Shown: positions 53,301 through 63,178, counted from the first letter of the stretch. The stretch: DNA of 64,000 nt from Chrysomallon squamiferum (GCA_012295275.1 CM022678.1:13490759-13554758), one strand, 5' to 3'. Notes: a model not told the origin generated them from the sequence alone. A program made the numbers and translations.

Positions 53301-55951
53301 GCTAGTAATACTAATACTAATACTGTTACTGCACCTAGCACCAGTGTTGTGTTATTGCTGCTAGTAATACTAATACTGTTACTGCACCTAGCACCAGTGT
53401 TGTGTTACTGCTGCTAGTAATACTAATACTAATACTGTTACTGCACCTAGCACCAGTGTTGTGTTACTGCTGCTAGTAATACTAATACTGTTACTGCACC
53501 TAGCACCAGTGTTGTGTTACTGCTGCTAGTAATACTAATACTAATACTGTTACTGCACCCAGCACCAGTGTTGTGTTACTGCTGCTAGTAATACTATAAC
53601 TGTTACTGCACCTAGCACCAGTGTTGTGTTACTGCTGCTAGTAACACTGATACTAATACTGTTACTGCACCCAGCACCAGTGTTGTGTTACTGCTGCTAG
53701 TAATACTGATACTGATACTGTTACTGCACCTAGCACCAGTGTTGTGTTACTGCTGCTAGTAATACTAATACTAATACTGTTACTGCACCCAGCACCAGTG
53801 TTGTGTTACTGCTGCTAGTAATACTCATACTAATACTGTTACTGCACCTAGCACCAGTGTTGTGTTACTGCTGCTAGTAATACTAATACTGTTACTGCAC
53901 CTAGCACCAGTGTTGTGTTACTGCTGCTAGTAACACTGATACTAATACTGTTACTGCACCTAGCACCAGTGTTGTGTTACTGCTGCTAGTAATACTGATA
54001 CTGATACTGTTACTGCACCTAGCACCAGTGTTGTGTTACTGCTGCTAGTAATACTAATACTGTTACTGCACCTAGCACCAGTGTTGTGTTACTGCTGCTA
54101 GTAATACTAATACTAATACTGTTACTGCACCCTAGCACCAGTGTTGTGTTATTGCTGCTAGTAATACTAATACTGTTACTGCACCCAGCACCAGTGTTGT
54201 GTTACTGCTGCTAGTAATACTAATACTAATACTGTTACTGCACCTAGCACCAGTGTTGTGTTACTGCTGCTAGTAATACTAATACTGTTACTGCACCTAG
54301 CACCAGTGTTGTGTTACTGCTGCTAGTAATACTAATACTAATACTGTTACTGCACCTAGCACCAGTGTTGTGTTACTGCTGCTAGTAATACTAATACTGT
54401 TACTGCACCTAGCACCAGTGTTGTGTTACTGCTGCTAGTAACACTGATACTAATACTGTTACTGCACCTAGCACCAGTGTTGTGTTACTGCTGCTAGTAA
54501 TACTGATACTGATACTGTTACTGCACCTAGCACCAGTGTTGTGTTACTGCTGCTAGTAATACTAATACTAATACTGTTACTGCACCTAGCACCAGTGTTG
54601 TGTTACTGCTGCTAGTAATACTAATACTAATACTGTTACTGCACCTAGCACCAGTGTTGTGTTACTGCTGCTAGTAATACTAATACTGTTACTGCACCTA
54701 GCACCAGTGTTGTGTTACTGCTGCTAGTAACACTGATACTAATACTGTTACTGCACCTAGCACCAGTGTTGTGTTACTGCTGCTAGTAATACTGATACTG
54801 ATACTGTTACTGCACCTAGCACCAGTGTTGTGTTACTGCTGCTAGTAATACTAATACTAATACTGTTACTGTTAGCAGTTATACATTTACTACTGTTACT
54901 ACAACTCACTATTTTTATCATCACAACTATTTTATTATCTTTATCAATATTGTTGTATTCTTTATTAATCTCAACATTATTATTATTACTGTTATTATCA
55001 TTGGCATTTTTTTTATCATTATTTTAATTATTGATCATTTCAGTCTTTATAATACAGATACATTGATGTGTATTTTACTGTTATTTTAAAATTTAAAATT
55101 TCTCTGTTTTAAAACAGGTGTGGTCAGGGTGTCGTAGAGAGGGTTTTATTTTTGTCTGGGACAGAGGAGATGGACAGTTGAAAACTACAATAACTCTCAA
55201 CTGTTTGGGAATCAGTGTCATGCTGTTATCTGAATCACAGGTACAAGTTTGTTATTTTAGTAATTTATTTACAATAAAGTATAACTCATAAAAGCCAATT
55301 ATTAAAAAAAAAAACAGGAAAAAGATATAGGATAAATTGTTTACTGTTACAAGACAGATATTTTAGGATAAGTTACTTTCAAATGACTTATTTTTTTAAA
55401 ATTATTTTAGATAAATTATTACTCTTTAATGATAGTTATTTTTAAAATATTTTAATATAAATTACTATATAATTTTGCAACAAATTAATTAACTTAAACA
55501 ACAATTAAAAATGTCATTTTTGAATTATTTTAGCATTTATGAAAATATTTATTCTTGTTATTTACACAGAAAAGAAACTAAATTTGTTATTTTTAAAATC
55601 AGTTAAAAAGATATCTGATTAGTTGTTTGTAAAAACATTTGAAAAGTATATAGATTCATAAGAAAATTAGAGATTATTATGTTAAAATAGATGAAGAATA
55701 AATTAGCATTGACAAAATACATGTCTTTAAACTTTTCTGATTTCATGCAGCTCTGGGTTGGAACGAAAGGACATTCAGAAGGTTCCATCTACATCTATGA
55801 CGTCAACACCTTGCAGTGCCTGAAATATCTTAAAGCACACGAAGACAGTGTGAGGTCACTGTGTTGTGCAGAACATCGTTACATCATCAGTGGGGCAGGA
55901 AGTAAAGACGGGAAAATAGCTATCTGGTCACCCTTGACTTACTCTGACTAG
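36459..55951 (+). CDS. DENND3: DENN domain-containing protein 3-type Rab GEF (26 coding exons, one apparent frameshift)
   Basis: In vertebrates DENND3 is a guanine-nucleotide exchange factor for Rab12, acting in endosomal traffic and autophagy. Exons: 36459-36566, 37377-37609, 38137-38279, 39057-39181, 39695-39840, 40316-40424, 41214-41410, 41919-42059, 42436-42662, 42828-42938, 43275-43371, 43710-43855, 45327-45480, 45690-45826, 46262-46437, 47054-47164, 47472-47646, 47897-48027, 48504-48669, 49515-49711, 49987-50120, 50704-50849, 51249-51385, 51902-52026, 55118-55240, 55751-55951. Phases agree throughout except inside exon 7. With that base allowed for, the product is about 1298 residues. 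The tripartite DENN region covers residues ~20-600 (SFCFPG near 161; LTEQRIVFLSS in the core). A helical, TPR-like stretch follows (YLYLRGMF). The PH-like region is ~845-940. A WD40 propeller covers ~1000-1298 and ends with a segment near AHEDSVRSLCCAEHRYIISG, strongly like human DENND3. Identity is firm; intactness is uncertain. Confidence 0.9.
37795..37962. repeat. (ACT)n/(ACA)n imperfect trinucleotide repeat in DENND3 intron 2
   Basis: Long run of act, aca and att triplets. The polythreonine and polyvaline open frames across it on the two strands are repeat translations, not genes. Confidence 0.85.
40510..40830. repeat. Mixed trinucleotide repeats in DENND3 intron 6
   Basis: (CAA)n, (CTA)n and (TAA)n runs, interrupted, at about 40520-40660 and 40772-40805. 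Confidence 0.8.
40872..40950 (+). mobile_element. Possible hAT-type transposon end
   Basis: CAGGGGTCAGCAACCTTTT followed by a G-rich stretch and cagacagctatgc resembles the 5' terminus of non-autonomous hAT elements. I did not find the matching opposite end or an 8-base target duplication, so it is at best a fragment. It lies in DENND3 intron 6. Confidence 0.35.
41214..41410 (+). pseudogene. DENND3: DENND3 exon 7 with internal frameshift (core DENN domain)
   Basis: Entered in phase 0 the exon reads SFSLFQLEIVLYP ... PEKPVIDVRFI and then meets TAG at 41295-41297. Read one base later, the rest of the exon is a normal DENN core: FSVHDVLTIFTAVLTEQR, IVFLSSVYGLLTVIME. It ends in phase 0 at a gtaagt donor, matching exon 8. 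The exon is 197 nt where 198 would keep frame, so one base appears missing around 41287-41295. If real, the protein would stop after about 315 residues, before the core DENN helices. All other exons look intact, so a sequencing or assembly slip is the leading alternative. No intron can explain it, because the interval is far too short. Only this exon is affected; the pseudogene label marks the break. Confidence 0.8.
41428..41517 (+). repeat. Decayed partial duplicate of DENND3 exon 7 and its donor
   Basis: Bases 41333-41420 (last ~78 bases of exon 7 plus donor) are echoed just downstream. Matching phrases include cagcaatactca, gagcaaagaattg, tttcctttcttcc and aaataatgga, followed by a degenerated donor region (actaaatgagtaag). 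The copy is diverged and carries small deletions, so it no longer offers a good exon. Confidence 0.7.
43380..43600. repeat. Degenerate (GATA)n/(GACA)n repeat in DENND3 intron 11
   Basis: Runs of agatagat, agacagac and related tetranucleotides without coding potential. Confidence 0.75.
43930..44125. repeat. Imperfect (GTA)n/(GCA)n repeat in DENND3 intron 12
   Basis: Trinucleotide-rich run (gtagta, agcagt, gttgtt). The Val/Ala-rich and Thr-rich frames on the two strands are repeat translations. Confidence 0.75.
44229..45026 (+). mobile_element. Tigger-like DNA transposon, complete ends, internally deleted
   Basis: The 798-bp element lies in DENND3 intron 12. Its left end cagtggtacctggactta and the complement of its right end are imperfect inverted repeats, about 19 of 23 bases alike. 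It is flanked by TA on both sides, as expected for Tc1/mariner-superfamily insertion into TA. An ATG at 44504 opens a short frame (MDSKKVSAKDSAEKKK, then MSTELKHEIIEKHERG) like the DNA-binding N-terminus of pogo/Tigger transposases. It stops at 44669-44671, and the DDE catalytic region is absent. Its 3' half closely matches the copy at 1-403. It is a dead, non-autonomous copy. Confidence 0.78.
47295..47342. repeat. (CT)n microsatellite in DENND3 intron 16
   Basis: Uninterrupted CT dinucleotide run. Confidence 0.95.
47695..47790. repeat. (GTA)n, (TTA)n and (TTG)n trinucleotide runs in DENND3 intron 17
   Basis: Three adjacent trinucleotide runs. The polyasparagine frame on the opposite strand is a repeat translation. 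Confidence 0.85.
49186..49512. repeat. (TTTA)n block abutting DENND3 exon 20
   Basis: Imperfect TTTA tetranucleotide repeat at the 3' end of intron 19. It runs right up to the acceptor, which reads tatttattttgaag before exon 20 starts at 49515. Its weaker fringe extends left to about 49010. The Tyr/Phe/Leu-rich open frame here is only repeat translation. Confidence 0.9.
51040..51248. repeat. Degenerate repeat in DENND3 intron 22
   Basis: The phrase tattttcacaaatgttttt and variants recur at about 51069, 51130 and 51199. The last copy sits just upstream of the exon 23 acceptor. Confidence 0.6.
52098..54874 (+). repeat. 2.8-kb minisatellite with 53/59-bp units in DENND3 intron 24
   Basis: About 49 near-identical units share gttactgcacctagcacca, gtgttgtgttactgctgc and tagtaatactaatact. 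Units come in two main lengths, 53 bases and 59 bases, the longer with one more aatact. Neither length is a multiple of three. A marker variant (taacactgatact) occurs near 53641, 53930, 54438 and 54728, showing that blocks of several units were copied together. The array fills most of the intron between propeller exons 24 and 25. Confidence 0.95.
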
Positions 55952-58900
55952 AACAAAAGTAGTGATGAATCAGACATTGTGAAAACCGACTCAGTAACAG
56001 TCACATCATGTGATCTACAATACAGCATTTTCTTTTTTTGTTTTAGTTATTCTTAATGTACAACATATTATTTACCAAATGAAGTGTGTATATAATGGTA
56101 GAGTTTTATTAAGTTTCTGAAAATGTTGAAAAAGATAGATTTATTTTTTTATACACACAGACCAAACTCATTATGTGACTGGCATATCAGTTACTGTTTG
56201 TAAGTTGTACAAATATTAGGGGAAATGAATTTTTATGTAAAAAAATTGTACAATGAATCAGAATTCAGGACAGAAATCATATGAGTGACAGTTTCAAATT
56301 TTGTGATACTTTGTTTAAGTTGTAGAAACAATTTAGTTTTAGTGTGAAACATTTACAATAATTGCCACACTGTACACACCAAAAGAAGTAAATTTAGTAT
56401 TTGCTATTTTATCTCATTCTAAAAAGAGCTCACAGAAGGAAGATAAATTTCATTATTTTAAGTTCTGCTTCTTCAGTAACATTTGTTGTCTTTCTGATTA
56501 TATTAACAGTTTGTAACATTACTTGCAGTTTACCAACATAAGCATAATTCACTGTCAACTTAATTGTTTTTATTTTGTTTTAAAATGTAGAGTAATTATA
56601 CTGCATATCTATATTTTTACCAATCTGAGTATTACAATTTATTCCATAAATGTAAAAATATGCATATCAAAATTTATATATACTAACATGTATATTTTAA
56701 AAATAAAACAATTTTATGAAAATTGATATATTGTATTAAAAATTTTAAAACAAATTATAATATTTATTTCTATATTTGTTCTTCTGTATATAATTTATTT
56801 GTCAAATATACAACATAAGTAATCATGACAATGAAATTATAACCTAAATAACTAATCTTGATTGTGATAATGAAATGAAGTATAATTCTAAATGTTTGTC
56901 TTCTTTAACAAATTTAACCATATATAGTAATACTTGTTAAACAATAATTTAAAATCATTAAAGTATACCCATATATATATATATTTATATTTATATATAA
57001 TTTTATTTTATTAATTAATTTATTTTTTCCTTTTGTGTTTGTGTGTGTGTGTGTTTGTTTATATGTTGTAAATGGTAAAATGATGTGTTCAGATATTTCT
57101 GTTACAATATTACTTTATTGTCATACCTCATTAATGACTGTGATAATTACCAAAAAAATTAAATAATAATTTTGGAGTATGAAGAATATATTTCTTCTTC
57201 TTTCTTCATTTTTGCCTTAACCATGAGTTGTTGTAGATACCATGGATCATCCAATGATTTTTAACAACCAGTTTTTTCCCAGTTCTCCTCTGCCCTCTGG
57301 ACGTTTGAAGATTTAAATTTTTCATTTGTACATCACTGATCCACTTTAAATGAGAAACCTGATGATATCTTTTCTCATTCGTGCATTATCTGTTGTTGTT
57401 TAATGTTACACTTGTGATGTAGTGTACATGTCTGTGATGTACTGTTTAATGTTACATTTCTCTAATATATTGTTTAATGTTACTTTCTGTAAAGTGTTGT
57501 TTGATAGTGTATTTCTGTAATGTGTTGTTTAATGTTATGTTTCTTTAATGTGTTGATGTATAATATAAAAAATAATTGTTACTACATTGTATAAATGTTT
57601 TCATAATTATTATAATTTTAGCTTCACTCTGAGAAAACTGCTTAGAGAAAAATTCTTTAAATTCTTTAAATGTATAATTTTTATTTCCATATTTATATAT
57701 ATTATATATTTATATATCGTTAGTTCTGTGGATTCTGTTGTACAAACAGTTGTCTTTGTTTTCAAAATATGCAATAATCATATCTAATATAAAAACCGAA
57801 AATGTTTATTTCCAGGTTGTAATTTTATTTTATTGTTATTTTAAGAGTGAAGATAATAATGATGTCATAATGAATAATTTTTGTAATGTATATATTTTGT
57901 AATCATTGTTACATTATGAGTAAGAATAGTAATGATAATTTTACATTCCATTTTATCATTTTATTTTATTGCTATTATTATTGTTATTGTTTTTGTTGTT
58001 GTTGTTATTATTATTATTATATTAGCAATATGGATACTGATTTATATTTTCCTTATATATTATATATATTTATAATAAGTTAAAGTTTATTTTATCATTC
58101 AGTTACCAAGAAAACTAAATATGAGTATGAAACTTAATATGAATATGGATATCAATAATGTATCATGTACTTTTTGTTATTTATTAATAATACAAAGAAA
58201 ATGAATATCAATTCATAGTAATTTGCTTATCAAAATATTTATCATTATGTTTTTACATTAAAACACATAGATACATTTTTTACAAGGTATATTTTATAGA
58301 TATTAAATAGATAGACATATGCATACTTTGATATCGGAACTCTTGTTATTTTGTTTATATTAAATGTTATATTAAATGATGAGTGGCTGTCCTGCACAAC
58401 ATATTTCTAAAGTTTTGTATTATTCCACATTTTTCTTCTGTTGCAATAACTTACGATGCAATACACCCAGGTGAGGGCTCATTGCACTTCAAAATATCTG
58501 TAGTGAAAGATTTACCTCACTGTCTTTGATGGCATGTAGCATGGTCTTGACATAAATAGCCCAAATTTTAAATATTATCTCAGTCTGACCAGTGGTTTTG
58601 GAGATACTGACCCTTGAATTATTGTATTTTGGCTTTTTATATTTGTGTTTCAGTTTTGATTAAAAAACAGACCTGTTGGAAATCAAAAGAATTTACTTGA
58701 ATTGTTATTTTTATTATTTGGGAACTTTTTGTTTTCATGATTAAACTTTACACTATGAGTTAAACCTGGATGAGCAGCTGTTTGCTGTACCAACCAGTGA
58801 AATTCCAACTACTTGTAGCAGCAACAGCACTTGCTCCCAACTACAGGTTTTAAACATATTTAATAAGTTTTTAAGAAAGGAATTAATTATTTCTATTCAT

Positions 58901-59640
58901 CATTTTTATTTATTTATTTTTTTCCCTGTTTATAATGATGAAATTTTACATATAAAACAAATATTAGAATGGTCAGGAATACCCCATGTCTAGAGTTACT
59001 GTGTGATATTAAGACCAGGATCTCAAACACTGGTCTTTTGAACAAATTTCTGTATCATAAAGCAAAACTGTTCCTAGTGTGAATTCACATTATTTAGTTG
59101 ATTTATGATTTCTTTATTTATTAAAAAAAAAAAAAAAAAGAAAAAAAAAAAGGAAATGTATAATAATAATAAAGTTATTTTACAGAAAAATATTTAAATC
59201 TAAAAACACTTGATTATTTTTAAATATATTTTAGAGAAAATTAATAACAATAATACTACTCATATTGTTATAGTATTGCTACTACCACTATTATTATTAC
59301 TATTATTATTATTATTATTATTATTATTTAAAAAAAATTTAGAAAAGACATTAAAATATGTTGCGTCAGCAAGTTTCAATCTGTGGAACATCCACTCACC
59401 ACATCAAGTGCTGCCCTATGATTTTGAATATATTTTTTTATAAACTTTATTAACATCTTATTACTGTATGTGTGTGTATGTGTGTGTGTGTGTGTGTGTC
59501 TGTATATATATATTTAGTAAATCATTGATTTAAATTCCCTGTTATGTTTTACTTGCTTCCCGTTAATGGGTGAGTTTTTCGCCACCTTAATATGGCAGAT
59601 GTTGATAGTGTTATTAATTAATGTTACCAGTTTACTTTGT

Positions 59641-59718
59641 GTAGGTGATCTTGCAGTCGAGAACTAGCCCGTGCTAGTGTGTAGGTGATCTTGCAGTCGA
59701 GAACTAGCCCGGGCTAGC
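59641..59718 (+). repeat. Two tandem copies of a 40-bp sequence
   Basis: The phrase gtaggtgatcttgcagtcga starts at 59641 and again at 59681, and the match continues through gaactagccc. The second copy ends in a perfect 14-base palindrome, CTAGCCCGGGCTAG, at 59704-59717. The pair is notably less AT-rich than its surroundings. Confidence 0.88.
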
Positions 59719-60773
59719 AGTTTTACTCAATAATTTGCCACGACGTTTATTCTATTTATTTATTTATTTTATTTTAATAATTTTGTTGTTTTTGTTGTTG
59801 TTGTTTTTTTTTAGGGCAGATATAGAAACCCGTTTGATTTGAGTTTTAATCAAAAATGATTTTTACAGTTTTATACCAAACATTTCAGTCATAGCAAAAT
59901 ATTTAGTAAAATCTACACATGAGGTAGATGTAATATAAATTCAAATATTAAAAACTAAAATAATTATATACCTTTAATATATATTAATTTTCATATCGCT
60001 TCGCCTGAGAATTTCTTTAGTTAGGTATATGGATATTTATGTTTGAAAGTTATATTTAAAATTTAATTTTATGTTTGCATTTGATGTATGTTATGTGCGC
60101 TCCTAGCTTATGTGCTCAGATGAACTTCAAGTTGAACAGCAAATAAATACTAAAGTAAACCTGCTATAAATTTCGAGTTAAAATGGAGTATTTTCACCTC
60201 CTCTGACTTTTATATACTTATCTCCCTCCTATCCAAGTACATCGCTGTACAATGCTGAAGAAATTAAACCGGTTGAATACAGAATTTGGAATTGAATTTT
60301 GCCAATTGCAGACATTATGCACTAACGATATTAACTGTCATTAATTTTTCATTCATTTATTCATTCCAGATATCTTTCAGACTTAAACAGCTTGACATTA
60401 ATATATTTAATTTGAATTTTATTTTTTATTTATTTATTGTTTTAATTCTTTACATCAGGGTAACTTGCAATTTAGGTCTTTGCAAAGCTGTGGTGATCAG
60501 TGTATTTTATTATGCTGCTAATAGAAGATAAACTGATCATATTAGAGGTTTATAGACTTGTACAAAGTTTGTCAAAATAATGATGTTTTCCTTTGTAACT
60601 GGTGTTGAAAACAAAAACATACGTACGATTATGCAAAAAAAAAAAAAAATTAATTTACATTAAGTTTACAAATTCTGAAATCTTTCCTTAATTTACTTCT
60701 TATCTGTTATCTATCTATATATTAAATATATCAACGGAAGAACAAAATATTAATCATAGTTCTACAAAAGTGA

Positions 60774-60794
60774 TGACGTCACAAACAAGTGACG
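60774..60794. promoter_or_regulatory. cAMP-response element upstream of the PDE10A-like gene
   Basis: TGACGTCA, the full CREB/ATF palindrome, lies at 60774-60781, and a TGACG half-site follows at 60790-60794. They are 49-56 and 36-40 bases before the first ATG, and roughly 100 bases before the better ATG at 60893. A TATA-like ctatatattaaat lies further left at about 60714-60726. Role is inferred from motif and position. Confidence 0.5.
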
Positions 60795-60829
60795 TTTACA
60801 CAAGCTTTTTATGTCGAACGTGATGCTAA

Positions 60830-63178
60830 ATGGTTTTCCAAAATCTCGATAGTGAGAAAAAAAGCTTTCGGGAAAATGTTCTAGATCATAACATGGGAAA
60901 TGGGCCGTCAAGTGAGGAAAATCGCGAACTCGAGGCTCTGACGGCGACACGTGTGAAAGCCTATCTTGAAAAGCATCCTACATTTCTCTATGAAGTCATT
61001 CAAAGTTCAGGCATTGCAAACAGACATAAACAACAACAACAACCAACTATTTTTACTGAGGACGAACTATCAGCGGGAAGTGAAACAAAGAGGAGTATGG
61101 CTCGTTCTGGCAAAATTAGGAACGAGATTTATTTACAAGAAAGTAAGTCTAATCAACCACAGCTGAACAAGCTTATTTTTAACGAGATCAATGTCTTGGC
61201 CAACGTATTACAAGTGGACTTGTTTTCGTTGTATACCCCGAATAAAAATAACACCGAATTATGGGAATATAATGAGAATGCACAACCGAGGAAGTTTGGT
61301 TCAATCACAAAAGGTAAAACTGTGAGCGGAGAAGCTGCTTTCATTCATACAACTATCCTAGTAGAAAACATATATCAGGAAACCCGCTTTTCTCACGGGG
61401 TTGGGCGGACTGATCGTAACGTCCAGAGTGTCCTTGCTATTCCCCTAATCCTCGTATCAGGAGACTTTCTAGGAGTTATCGAATTATGCAGGAAATCAGA
61501 TAAAAATCCGTTTACTGAATCAGACCTGCAGTTGTGCAATTCGTATTTCGCCTGGATGGGAATCTCTTTGCATCAAGCGAAAATAACGAGGCTTATCAAT
61601 CTCCAGTCGAAATTGAATGAATATCTGTTAGATTCGTCGAAACAGTTATTCGATGACATGATTAGTATCGATAATCTTGTGGAAAACATTTTAATGTTTA
61701 CCAAAGACGTCGTTCAAGCCGACCGCTGTGCTATGTTTCTTGCTGATGAGGAAAGGGAACAGCTTTATGCACATTATTTCGACGAAGGGTCTACGGAGAA
61801 TGGAAAGCCAGTATTTTCTAAGAATCAACAGATTCGTTTTTCTGCTAACAAAGGTATCGCTGGTCATGTATACCAAACTGGCGAAGCAGTCAATATAGCC
61901 GACGCTTACGGCGACAAACGATTCAATCCGGAAGTGGATAAGCAAACCGGATATCGCACTAAAAACATTTTGTGTATGCCGATCATTAGCAAGTCACGGG
62001 TGGTAGGCGTTTTACAGATGATTAACAGCCTCTCAAATGATCGCTTCACCCCTGGGGATGAGGATGTCTTCAAAACTTACGCAGTTTACTGTGCTCTGGC
62101 TCTGCACTGCTCTAAGTTATACGATTTAATTATGCAGACAAAAGCCCAGTATGAAATTACTATGGAAGTGCTGCGTTACCACAGGGTCTGCAACGAGAGG
62201 GATGTCAGAGCTTTAGAGTTACATGTTCCGGTGAAGTGCATCCCCGAAAATTTCTTCACTTACGACTTTAATTCGTACGTGTATGAAAAAATATTACCAA
62301 ATTTGTTTATTTACATGATACACGACATGTTCGGCAGAAACGTGTTTCCGCTTAAAAAACTTTGTACTTTTGTTCTCACTGTTAGGAAAAACTATAGACC
62401 CGTATCGTACCATAACTGGTTTCATGCCATGCACGTGGCGCAGTCAATTTATTGCATGCTCAAGAAAAACCGAGACAAGTTCAACACACATGAATGTATG
62501 GCCCTTCTTGTCGCTGCACTTTGTCACGACCTAGATCACAGGGGCTACAACAACGCCTATTTCAAACAGTTCCATCTGCCACTCTCTGCACTCTATAGTT
62601 CGTCGATCATGGAGGAACACCACTACCAACAAATGGTTACTATATTAGAAATGGAAGGCCATGACGTCTTCTCCTTTCTGTCTAAAAACGATTACAAAGA
62701 AATGCTGGCGATGATGTATGATGCCATCATAGCCACTGATCTGGCCAACTACTTTGGTAACCAGAATACTCTTGTTCAGATGATTAAGAACAAATCGTTC
62801 GACTTACACAAGAAAGAATGTCGGACTTTGTGCAAAGCTCTTATGATGACTGGCGCCGACTTGGTCGCCATTGCCAAACCGGTGGAACAGCAACAAGAAA
62901 TTGTTGAATCGATTTATACCGAGTTCTTCATACAAGGAGATGAAGAAAAGAAGCATGGGCTTCAACCTGTGTGTATGATGGACAGACAGAAAAAAAACGA
63001 AATACCCAAACAGGAGGTGGACTTTATCAAATTTATAGCCAAGCCTCTCTATCTTACATTAGATAATGTTATCGCGGGGATTAAACCACTACTAAATGGA
63101 ACAATAGCAAGTCTGGAACTCTGGCAGAAACTAGCCGATGAAAACGAGAAAAAGAAAGGAAACGTGTCAGCATCTTGA
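60830..63178 (+). CDS. PDE10A-like: Intronless PDE10A-like cyclic-nucleotide phosphodiesterase with two GAF domains
   Basis: Class I phosphodiesterases hydrolyse cAMP and/or cGMP to 5'-monophosphates. The 782-residue frame matches PDE10A in order and length (human about 780). The N-terminal helix is VKAYLEKHP (42-50). GAF-A is ~112-252 with a degenerate NKFDE motif. GAF-B is ~278-430 with a complete one (N340 K341, F406, D410 E411). The catalytic domain is ~445-770. Catalytic His528 and metal ligands His532, His566, Asp567 and Asp677 are all present (YHNWFH, CHDLDHRG, GADL). The purine-contacting glutamine, expected three residues after the Pro of IPKQEVDF, is Glu729, while the clamp Phe732 is kept. 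The first ATG follows an in-frame stop directly. The second ATG, 60893, has a better context and opens MGNGPSS, an N-myristoylation consensus, so the mature start may be there (761 residues). The lack of introns suggests a retrocopy under purifying selection. Confidence 0.9.
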   Translation: MVFQNLDSEKKSFRENVLDHNMGNGPSSEENRELEALTATRVKAYLEKHPTFLYEVIQSSGIANRHKQQQQPTIFTEDELSAGSETKRSMARSGKIRNEIYLQESKSNQPQLNKLIFNEINVLANVLQVDLFSLYTPNKNNTELWEYNENAQPRKFGSITKGKTVSGEAAFIHTTILVENIYQETRFSHGVGRTDRNVQSVLAIPLILVSGDFLGVIELCRKSDKNPFTESDLQLCNSYFAWMGISLHQAKITRLINLQSKLNEYLLDSSKQLFDDMISIDNLVENILMFTKDVVQADRCAMFLADEEREQLYAHYFDEGSTENGKPVFSKNQQIRFSANKGIAGHVYQTGEAVNIADAYGDKRFNPEVDKQTGYRTKNILCMPIISKSRVVGVLQMINSLSNDRFTPGDEDVFKTYAVYCALALHCSKLYDLIMQTKAQYEITMEVLRYHRVCNERDVRALELHVPVKCIPENFFTYDFNSYVYEKILPNLFIYMIHDMFGRNVFPLKKLCTFVLTVRKNYRPVSYHNWFHAMHVAQSIYCMLKKNRDKFNTHECMALLVAALCHDLDHRGYNNAYFKQFHLPLSALYSSSIMEEHHYQQMVTILEMEGHDVFSFLSKNDYKEMLAMMYDAIIATDLANYFGNQNTLVQMIKNKSFDLHKKECRTLCKALMMTGADLVAIAKPVEQQQEIVESIYTEFFIQGDEEKKHGLQPVCMMDRQKKNEIPKQEVDFIKFIAKPLYLTLDNVIAGIKPLLNGTIASLELWQKLADENEKKKGNVSAS

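Larger units (their letters stand above)
55952..60829. other. Intergenic region between DENND3 and the PDE gene
   Basis: The DENND3 3' UTR begins here; an AATAAA at 56702-56707 is a plausible poly(A) signal. A degenerate repeat built on tgttgtttaatgttac occupies about 57390-57555. Also present are (TTG)/(TTA) triplets at 57975-58020, (TTA)n at 59287-59328, (GT)n at 59467-59500 and a 40-bp direct repeat listed separately. No coding exon was recognised on either strand. Confidence 0.5.

Noticed and set aside
52098-54874. Regular repeats resembling a CRISPR array
   Set aside because: There are no unique spacers, the units are contiguous and of two lengths, and the setting is an animal intron. 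It is a minisatellite.
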